64,000 bases of DNA from contig CM046870.1 in NCBI GenBank assembly GCA_025617745.1, positions 8,992,303-9,056,302 of the forward strand. The letters run 5' to 3'. The DNA comes from Heliocidaris erythrogramma (taxonomy: Eukaryota; Echinodermata; Echinoidea; Camarodonta; Echinometridae). Both the position numbers and the translations under genes were made by a program. How positions within the stretch are numbered: position 1 is the first letter of the stretch; each line of letters starts with the position of its first letter. Shown here one piece after another: positions 56,422 to 64,000 of the stretch. The notes under the pieces were generated by a model that had not been told where the DNA came from, did not search any database, and saw only the letters and a list, made by a program, of their open reading frames with translations.

Positions 56422-59400
56422 CACAGCCCGTTTCAGATATAACTATACTACAATGGAATGCACAAGGTATGATTTCACATGGTGCGGACTTTTTAACGTC
56501 AATATTTGATAATAATTTATTGGGTTCTAACCCAGATATTATGTGCATTCAGGAAACATGGTTTAATGATTATAATGTGTCTTTTATTCCGAATTACATT
56601 TGTGTCTGTAGAAATAGACCGGATGGTAGAAGAGGTGGTCTAGTTATATATTTAAAAAAGGATATTACTTTCCAGGTTATGAATGTTAAAGGGAATATCG
56701 AATACCAAAGAGTTGATATTTTTTCAAAGAAAGGGATCATTTCAATTTTTAATTATTATAATCCATGTAAAAAGATTGAAGTGGAAGAATTAAATGAAAT
56801 GGTTAGAAATGTGCCAGGGAGGATCATAATTCTGGGCGACTTTAATAGCCACAACCCACTCTGGGGGAGCAGTAAATTAGATGCAAACGGCAGAACCGTA
56901 GAGACTTTTATGGAAGATCATGATCTAGCATTGCTAAATGACGGTTCTCCAACGAGGTTAGACCCTCATTTTGGAACACATTCAATGTTAGATTTATCTA
57001 TAGTTTCCAAGGAACTAGCGTGTAAAATGGAGTGGGAAGTACGGTCTAACAACTTTGGCAGTGATCACAATGCGATTGTTATTAAATTGAAACAGTCGGG
57101 CAATACGATTATACATGAATACACAGATATCGGATTTAGATGGAGTTTTAGAAATGTAAATTGGGAAGGGTATAGAAATGCAATAAAAGAGGAATTATCA
57201 AATCAAGAGTATAATAGTGACTTTAAATTAGATATTCAAAGTCGATACAACGCCATTGTTAATGTTATTCTGAATGCGTCAAACAGGTACATTCGTCGAG
57301 TTCGACTAGGAGGGGGGAAAAGAAGTAAAATAACTCCTTGGTGGAACGAGGAGTGTCAAAAAGCAGTTGCGGAGAGGAATCACATTAAAAACAGATTAAA
57401 AAGGTATTATGACATAAATGATGTTAAACAATACTTACAAAAGAAAGCCTTTGCACAGAAGGTACAGAGAAGGGCTCGTTTCGACTATTGGTCTCAATAC
57501 TGTGCTAGAATGAATAGATTTACAGACATAGGGAAAGTGTGGAAACAGGTGAAAGGAATGCGAGACAGCACAAAGAACACTCACATTTTTCACAATCTAA
57601 TCGTTGATGGTAATATGGTAAGTGAGTCTAAAGATAAAGCAAACGCCGTGGCATCCTTTTTCAAATCTATTGATAGATCATTTTCCGTAAACGATAATGA
57701 AATTGATGATGCTCTATTTACCCACATTATGGATGATGACTGTATTAATGATGATTTTAATATGAATGAGTTGAGGAACGTTTTAAAAGAAATGAGAAAC
57801 TCCGCTCCAGTAAGGATGACATTTATGTGATTATGCTAAAAAACTTGCCCCCAATAGCACTTGTTTACATATTAGAGTTATATAATGAAATCTGGGAAAA
57901 TTCATGTTTTCCAAGCCAGTGGTATGAAGTTGTCCAGATACCTATTTTGAAACCTGGAAAAGAAGCGACGGATGTGTCATCTTACAGACCAATTTCGTTA
58001 TTATCTTCCCTCTTTAAAGTCATGGAAAAAATGATTAAAAATCGGCTGACTTGGTATTTAGATAAAAATAAACTTTTAAACCCAATTCAATCAGGATTCC
58101 GTAAATATCGAAATGTCAAAGATCATTTAATCAGACTCGAGACAGACATACATTCAGCATTGAGTGAGAAAAAATATACTGTAGCTGTTTTTCTAGACTT
58201 GGAAAAGGCATATGACTCGTTATGGAAAGGAGGTCTCTTCAAAAAATTGTCAAGGTTAAAAATTCATGGAAAATTATTGTGTTTTATTAAAGCTTTCTTA
58301 AAGAATAGATATTGTAATGTTAAGGTTAACAATTGTTTGTCGGAAAATTATGTGTTAGAAAACGGTATCCCACAAGGGAGCTCTTTAAGTCCTGTACTTT
58401 TTACTTTGATGTTGAATGACTTAAAGATTAACGAAAGTGGAGTTAAATTATCATGTTATGCCGATGATATTGCAATTTGGTTTTCTGGTTCCAACTTAGA
58501 TCTGGTTCGCCAGAAACTACAGGAAGCCCTCCATGAAATCGAAATTTGGTGCTGGAGGTGGAAATTAAAGTTTTCACACACCAAGTCGGTAGTTTTGGTA
58601 TTTACCAATAAACAAAAGAAAGACATTGCTTTGAAAATAAATGGGCATGTTTTGCCTCATTGTGAGCAGTTTAAGTTTCTTGGTATGTGGCTGGATTATA
58701 AACTAACTTGGTCGGTCCATATTAACGCAATTATTGAGAAATGTAAGAAAAGATTAAATTTATTACGTTGCGTTTCAGGAACTACATGGGGAAATAAGTA
58801 TGAAATTTTGATGATGATATATAAAGGACTTATTTTATCTGTTTTAGACTATGGCAGTGAAATGTATGATTCTGCGTGTATATCTCTGAAGAAAAAGCTA
58901 GACGCTATACAATACAGAGCACTAAAAATTATTACAGGGACTATACATAATGTATCCTTGGAGGCTCTACAGGTGTTAACCGGAGAATTGCCGCTGGAAC
59001 TTAGGAGAAAATTATTTAATGATAAATTTAGATATTATTTGTTGTTTAGCTCATCCAGTCATCCTTCTAAAGAAATTCTTGGTGATCATTATACCATGAA
59101 TAGAAGTGAATGGAAGGGTGGGAAAGCACCATTTAGCCTTAGAGCCAGTCGAGACGAAGTTAATGTAGAAAATCAAGACAATTTAATACCGAAAATTCCC
59201 GAATGGCGATTATCCCGTCCTCATGTGTCATTTGATACTCGAGGTAAAATACCAAAAAGGGATATGCTTGCAGCCGAGATGAAATCCATTGTTCAGGACA
59301 GAATAGGAATAATATGGAAAGGATATTTGCATGTATATACAGATGGGTCTAAACTTGAAGATCTCAGAACAGGAGCTGCGTTGTATGTTCCCCAATATCA

Positions 59401-60159
59401 GGTGATTAAATCTTTTAGATTGTCACATGTATGTATCATGAGAGCGGAACTCGTCGCCATTCTAATGGCTCTGGAGTGGTTAGACAGTTTCGTAAAGTCC
59501 TGTTCAGTGGTCATTTTTAGCGACTCATTGTCAGCCCTTCAAATGATCGACTCATACTTTATTAGATGCGCTGTTGTCAATGAAATCCTACACAAAATTC
59601 ATAATTTTTTGTCAAAGGATATTCTTGTCTTTTTTGAATGGATTCCATCTCACTGTGATATTAACGGCAATGAAATAGTTGATAGGGCTGCCAAGAAAGG
59701 CGCTCTGAAAAATCATTTAGACATTGTTTTATCTAACACTACAAGCGAACTTGCATGCTCTCGGTTGGTTTATTATAAAACTATTTGGCAAAATGAATGG
59801 AATAGTTCAGAAAAGGGAAGATTTCTATATGCTCTGCAGGACAAGGTTACCGAGCAGGCATACAGAAAAGGCTTGTCTCGGAGAGATGAATGCCTGATCC
59901 AACAACTGAGAGTAGGTAAGTGTACATTAAATTTTTAATGTTACAAATCAATCAGCATTCTTCCGGTCTTTGCGAAGTGTGTAAAGTATTTGAAACTATC
60001 GAACATTTCATTTTATATTGTTCAAAATACGAAAAAGAGAGACACATAATGATCAGAAAGTTAAAACTCAATAACCCAACCCTTAAGCAACTTTTGACTA
60101 ACCCTGATTATATTCGGGAATTATTATGTTATGTACATGCCACTAACCGTTTTGGTTAG
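56418..60159 (+). pseudogene. LINE ORF2: APE endonuclease, reverse transcriptase, RNase H, zinc-finger tail
   Basis: APE: ILQWNAQGMISHG, IMCIQETWFND, IILGDFNSHNPLWG, LDLSIVS and GSDHNAIVIK, so catalytic residues look intact. RT: SSYRPISLLSSLFKVMEKMI, FLDLEKAYDSLW, GIPQGSSLSPVLFTLMLNDL, SCYADDIAIW (YADD) and KFLGMWLDYKLTWSVHI. RNase H: VYTDGSKLED, MRAELVAILMALEWLD, FSDSLSALQMI, WIPSHCDINGNEIVDRAA, with the four acidic residues present. A CEVCKVFETIEHFILYC zinc-finger-like tail ends the protein. Two single-base losses break it: near 57815 (SAP then KDDI) and in a T run near 59933. Otherwise no stop in more than 1200 codons, so the copy is young or the breaks are sequence errors. ORF2 starts at the ATGA overlap with ORF1, suggesting reinitiation. 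Confidence 0.92.
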
Positions 60160-60689
60160 TCTGCTTTTTCCATGAACAGTTTGTATCGCGCGCATTGCAT
60201 TTATCTCACAATTCTTAAACTGGATTATTGTATTTTGCTATTTCGCTTCGGCTTTCGTGTACTAATTTAGGTGATGGAATATATATATATAATCTGTTTT
60301 TCACTAATGATTTCATGCAACTAATAATCACCAAATGGATCGACGTTATACGTGGGCCTTCCTTAGCCGAAGTCCCACTGACGAAAGTGGCTGGCGCGTA
60401 TAATCTGGAGAGATTGAAGTGCGCCATCATATTCAACTACAACAACAACAACAACGCACTTAAACGAATGGACCTCAGTTAACGGTAGTCAGCGTGTGCA
60501 AAACAGACCGTGGTTACCCTTACTCTTCAGTTTCGAGTATCTTGTACGTACGTACGCGAGGGAATAGCATGGCCCGTCCCGGAAGAGTTGCGGATAAACC
60601 TGACTGGCTCCGAGTCAGGCCACGGAAAAGACACATTATTTGCCGATCTGCGACTGAGTGCTGGGAGATGTGACGTCACAGCTCTAGTC

Positions 60690-60985
60690 AGCATGTGAGT
60701 CGCAGACCGGTCACAGACAAATCGCAAGGTCAATCGTAAGGATTTGACATGTCGAATCTCTACAATTGGATCGTAGGCTCAGTCCAACTTCCAGCCAATC
60801 ACACGGCAGTATCGATACGATATAAAGCAAAGAGCGCAAGCGCAAATGACAGACCAGAGTAGTCGGGTCGCAAGAAGTGCGGTGTCGAAGCGTGTGACTG
60901 CCCTGCGATTCATCTCCCCTCACTCAATTGCAGACCGGTCGCAGACCAGTCGGATCGTAAGGTGTGCTATGGCCTTTAGAGAGAG
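60690..60985. repeat. Diverged copies of the GCAGACCGGTCGCA foldback-arm sequence
   Basis: GTCGCAGACCGGTCACAGAC (60699) and GCAGACCGGTCGCAGACCAG (60931) are direct copies of the arm word also found near 6271 and inverted near 5922. GATCGTAAGGTGTGCTATGG (60955) parallels GATCGCAAGGTGTGCGGTGG at 6279. Confidence 0.55.
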
Positions 60986-61012
60986 TAAGCAAGAGAAAGA
61001 GAGAGAAAGAGA

Positions 61013-61017
<5 letters not shown>

Positions 61018-61042
<25 letters not shown>
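61018..61042. repeat. (AC)n microsatellite
   Basis: About twelve AC units preceded by a GAGA tract. Confidence 0.9.
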
Positions 61043-61043
<1 letters not shown>

Positions 61044-61227
61044 TGTGTTTTAGGGGAGGATTTGAAATCCCACGTGTTGTAGGTTCATACAAATTAAGGC
61101 TTAGTAAACGAAGAAGCTTGACTGGGGAGGAATTTTTAATTTGTAAACAAATCTTTAGGCATTTTACTCCCAGTGTTAAAGATCGTATGCTCGATCTGTA
61201 ATGAAAAACACAAGTCAGAAAAAATTG

Positions 61228-61299
61228 GAACCAGCGGGATTCGAACCTGTCATCTACTGCTTGCCGGGCAGCGACTTAACCACCAGGCTATTCTGGTTC
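61228..61299 (-). tRNA. tRNA-like sequence in repeat unit 1 (probably not a functional tRNA)
   Basis: The minus strand gives GAACCAG paired with CTGGTTC as acceptor, an A box (TAGCCTGGTGGTTAAGTCG), an anticodon arm GCTGC-CCGGCAA-GCAGT (GGC, Ala-type, but position 33 is C) and a B box (GGTTCGAATCC). Two extra bases lie between acceptor and D arm and the T stem has mismatches, so it is tRNA-derived and likely pol III competent rather than a decoding tRNA. Confidence 0.5.
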
Positions 61300-61521
61300 A
61301 CGGCCAAGTCACGATGAACTAGAATCAAATACACAAGATCCTCTTCTTCCTGACTCATTAATATTCATTTTAAACGGTCCGCCGCAGACAATGGTTAGTA
61401 AACGAAGAAGCTTGACTGGGGAGGAATTTTTAATTTGTAAACAAATCTTTAGGCATTTTACTCCCAGTGTTAAAGATCGTATGCTCGATCTGTAATGAAA
61501 AACACAAGTCAGAAAAAATTG

Positions 61522-61593
61522 GAACCAGCGGGATTCGAACCTGTCATCTACTGCTTGCCGGGCAGCGACTTAACCACCAGGCTATTCTGGTTC
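61522..61593 (-). tRNA. tRNA-like sequence in repeat unit 2 (probably not a functional tRNA)
   Basis: Identical to the unit-1 sequence across the tRNA-like part, 294 bases downstream. Confidence 0.5.
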
Positions 61594-61762
61594 ACGGCCA
61601 AGTCACGATTAACTAGAATCAAATACCCAAGATCCTCTTCTTTCTGACTCATTAATATTCATTTTTAACGGTCCGCCGTAGACAATGGTTAGTAAACGAA
61701 GAAGCTTGACTGGGGAGGAATTTTTAATTTGTAAACAAATCTTTAGGCATTTTACTCCCAGT

Positions 61763-63290
61763 AAAAGGCTTGTTAATCAATTTTACAGAAACGCATGCAT
61801 TACAAATAATTTATATCAAATAATTTAAAACAAATTATCACCAGGAAACTGTAATGTGTCACAGGTTGCATTGCACAATATTAACTACACTGTGAGCATG
61901 GTTAGGGTTGGGTGCAGCGCGCATAACTATTGTGCGTCCATGTAAGTACCTTGTCTTGCGATGTTTTACTATCCTATACATATGGCCATTTGGATTTACG
62001 CAAATTTGCAAAATGCCCATAGATACTCTTTCGGCGAAACGATGAAATTGTTTGGAGAGCACAATGGATCACAAGTCAAAAAAAAAAAATTTCAACTGAA
62101 ATATTTTTCCTAGGTTCATAAAATGTCAAGTCGATCAAATGCAATGGGCTATCGGAAAAGGAGCTTCCATGGGCCCATTCATACTACTATTCACACTGCG
62201 ATCCAAACACCGAGATTTTATATTTAATGGGCCTCATCAACTTAAATTCATGTGAACGGGTCTGTTGTCATGAGTATATAACGGGACTTCATGCATGACA
62301 TGGCTGAATAACTTTGGAAAAACTAATGTCTATGTAAATAACAATGCGTTATACCAAAATGGGTGGGCTTGTTCAAATTCCAAAACAGAGCTACATGTAC
62401 AGTGTGTATCAAAATAAAGGTAATCCAAATTCAGAGGTTTGATATTCCAAGGTTGCATTTTACATATAGTTTACAAATATACAAATGAGTCATAACATGG
62501 GTGAGTGGAAGAGATTAGAAAGAGAAATAGAGCGTGGAAAGAGTTTTTTTGTTTGTTTCTAAACAAGATGGAAATGTTGGCATTGTTATGATGTTCGATA
62601 GGGAAACATTACAGAAATCAGGCTCAGTTGTGATTTCTCTTCAGCAAGATCGAACAAACAGAATTTCATTTCTAAAGAGTAACCCCATTGGCATACCGTT
62701 CCAATACATACGTGAAAATCATAGTCAGGAGCACAGTTACCTGTTTACAGACAAGATCCTACAGCATCAGGTAAGACTGTCAAGCAATTTACAGTTATCT
62801 TCTGATTCTTGGGTGATCATAAGTATCTTGATCGTAATTTGTTGTCGATGTTGCAGATACTCTTACATTATACATGGGATGTATGTGAATAAGTAGAAAG
62901 TTCATCTTTCGTTGTGACTTTGTAATATGCTGATAGTGTAGTTGTGGTTGTATTTAACGGGACTGTTCAGCATTCGTCTTTCAATTTGGACAGTTTTACA
63001 ATCTTACGCAATTCCAGGCTTATATCAGGAAATGGAATGTGCAGCCCCCCCCCCCCCCCCTTAACTGAAGAGTTAACTCAGTAACTTATTCAGTGGAATA
63101 TACCAAATAATGACACCCACCTCCCCACCCCTATCCTCAAGCAGGCCCCTCAGAAGCTTTTCAGTTTCAGTTTATTGTTTCATTCACATTTACAGTGCTT
63201 TTATATAAATGGTACAAACAAGATAAATGGTACAAACCAACATGAAATATATTGTCAGAGAATATAAAAGAAGGTTAGTACCTCATATCT
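61763..63290. other. Spacer without recognised gene
   Basis: A plus frame at 62534-62896 has no family resemblance. Poly(C) at 63043-63060. 63160-63260 (TTTCAGTTTCAGTTTATTG...) resembles the AT-rich 3' end of a LINE in inverse orientation, but this is weak. Confidence 0.35.
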
Positions 63291-63296
63291 ATACGT

Positions 63297-63690
63297 TTGC
63301 AAGCAGATATGAAATGTGGAGCCCCACAGGGTTCAATACTGGGCCCGCTATTCTTCTTACTTTATATAAATGATATTTCTAACTCCTCAAGTGTCTTAAA
63401 ATATATAATGTTTGCTGACGACACAAATGTGTTTCTCTCACATAAAGACATCAATGTTCGTATTGACACTCTGAACTGCCAAAACTTGCCAAATGGTTGC
63501 GATGTAATATACTATATTTAAATCTTAACAAACTACATATATTTTAGAACTCATAATTACAGCCTGATATATCCTTGAAAATAGATGATACTTTGATCGA
63601 ACGGCAAGCCAAGAATAAATTTCTTGGAGTTTATATCAACGATTTTTTAAAGTGGTGTGACCACATCACGCATATTCTAAAACCATTTCA
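63297..63690 (+). pseudogene. LINE reverse-transcriptase fragment (CR1/L2-like)
   Basis: Encodes CGAPQGSILGPLFFLLYIND and KYIMFADDTNVFLSHKDINV (the FADD catalytic box), then after stops and a frameshift IDDTLIERQAKNKFLGVYIN with WCDHITHI. Both ends are truncated. The FADD box and GVPQGS-like motif (here GAPQGS) mark it as a different lineage from the I-type LINE at 54-60 kb; it is closer to the fragment at 30808-31505. Confidence 0.8.
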
Positions 63691-63915
63691 CGCAGGACCT
63701 CGTCAGAATTTTGTAAAAGGGGGCACACAAATGCAAGGCTGTCAATTTTGGGGAACTACTTGGAGGGAGATTCGTATTTTTTCTTATCGCCAGGTCCGGC
63801 CCTCTGAAAGTCGCTCAGTGGTGGGGGAAGGGTTATCAGATGTTTTCCTCCATATTTTTCTGACAAGCAAAAGAAAAAATGGGCGGGGTCACCAGGATTG
63901 TCAGGGGTCAGTCTC

Positions 63916-63934
63916 CCCCCCCCCCCCCCCCCTC
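63916..63934. repeat. Poly(C) run
   Basis: About 18 C bases near the right edge. Confidence 0.85.
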
Positions 63935-64000
63935 TCCCTTGACTATGCTAGTGAACCATTCACATTATTTGGATAAACAAGCACTTGGATAAATAAGGAT

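Larger units (their letters stand above)
54640..60456 (+). mobile_element. I-type non-LTR retrotransposon (LINE) with RNase H, nearly full length
   Basis: Contains ORF1 (54767-56421), ORF2 (56418-60159), a 3' UTR of about 280 bases and an (AAC)n tail at 60437-60456. An encoded APE, RT and C-terminal RNase H order is diagnostic for the I group (I, Nimb, Outcast, Loa and relatives). The 5' boundary is uncertain; 54300-54760 may be 5' UTR or flank. No convincing target duplication was found. Confidence 0.85.
61101..61762. repeat. 294-bp tandem repeat, 2.25 units, each with a tRNA-like core
   Basis: Units start at 61101, 61395 and 61689 (TTAGTAAACGAAGAAGCTTG) with only a few differences between the first two; the third stops after 74 bases. 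The unit ends GGTCCGCCGCAGACAATGG. A high-identity array of tRNA-like units suggests recent tandem duplication of a SINE or satellite. Confidence 0.9.

Noticed and set aside
54380-60470. ACTTAAA at both sides of the LINE as a target duplication
   Set aside because: Seven common AT-rich bases and an uncertain 5' boundary; the left occurrence also resembles a TTAAAGGG MITE end.
61101-61762. CRISPR-like direct repeats
   Set aside because: Unit is 294 bases with a tRNA-like core in an animal genome; no short repeat-spacer pattern anywhere in the window.

Overview
The window is animal nuclear DNA: long AT-rich spacers, many microsatellites and poly(C)/poly(G) runs, genes split by GT-AG introns, one 500-base assembly gap (N, 31608-32107), and dense transposon debris. 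The gene families present (an intronless rhodopsin-type receptor with local paralogues, a short secreted fibrinogen-domain protein, a KIAA1958/DUF3504 gene, Penelope-like, I-type LINE, Tc1-like and tRNA-SINE elements) suggest a marine invertebrate deuterostome, most likely an echinoderm such as a sea urchin. That assignment is an inference from gene and repeat content.

Host genes are few. (1) A class A GPCR is complete at 18297-19331 (+). A close paralogue starts at 476 on the minus strand and leaves the window at base 1. A C-terminal fragment of a third copy lies at 3033-3254 (+). (2) A fibrinogen-related (FReD) gene at 48703-51191 (+) has three exons and encodes about 240 residues; its large second intron holds two miniature elements. 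(3) A frameshifted KIAA1958/Crypton-recombinase-like gene lies at 8827-10432 (+). Its apparent intron is almost entirely a terminal-inverted-repeat element carrying a tRNA-like sequence.

The rest is mobile DNA. 0-13 kb: a tRNA-SINE pair, a 0.6 kb foldback, TIR elements, a TTAA-flanked MITE and a 7SL-like fragment. 13-22 kb: a G-rich minisatellite, a Penelope-derived 89-bp-arm hairpin with target duplication, the GPCR, then a Penelope-like GIY-YIG ORF with a hammerhead-like motif downstream, joined head to head to a reverse-transcriptase fragment. 22-31 kb: motif arrays in inverted orientation around a dead Tc1-like transposase split by a 1.1 kb TA-flanked AT-rich insertion, then a dead LINE reverse-transcriptase tail. 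32-47 kb: simple repeats, SINEs and several MITE families. 54-60.5 kb: a nearly full-length I-type LINE (three zinc knuckles, APE, RT, RNase H) damaged by four apparent single-base indels and by a 258-bp foldback MITE with 8-bp target duplications in ORF1. 61-64 kb: a 294-bp tandem repeat with a tRNA-like core and an RT fragment.

The most informative signals are insertion-site reconstructions that can be made inside the window: the MITE in LINE ORF1 (frame restored on removal), the TTAA MITE whose empty-site paralogue is at 41.4 kb, the TA insertion in the transposase, and two Penelope-derived hairpins with 12- and 13-base target duplications.
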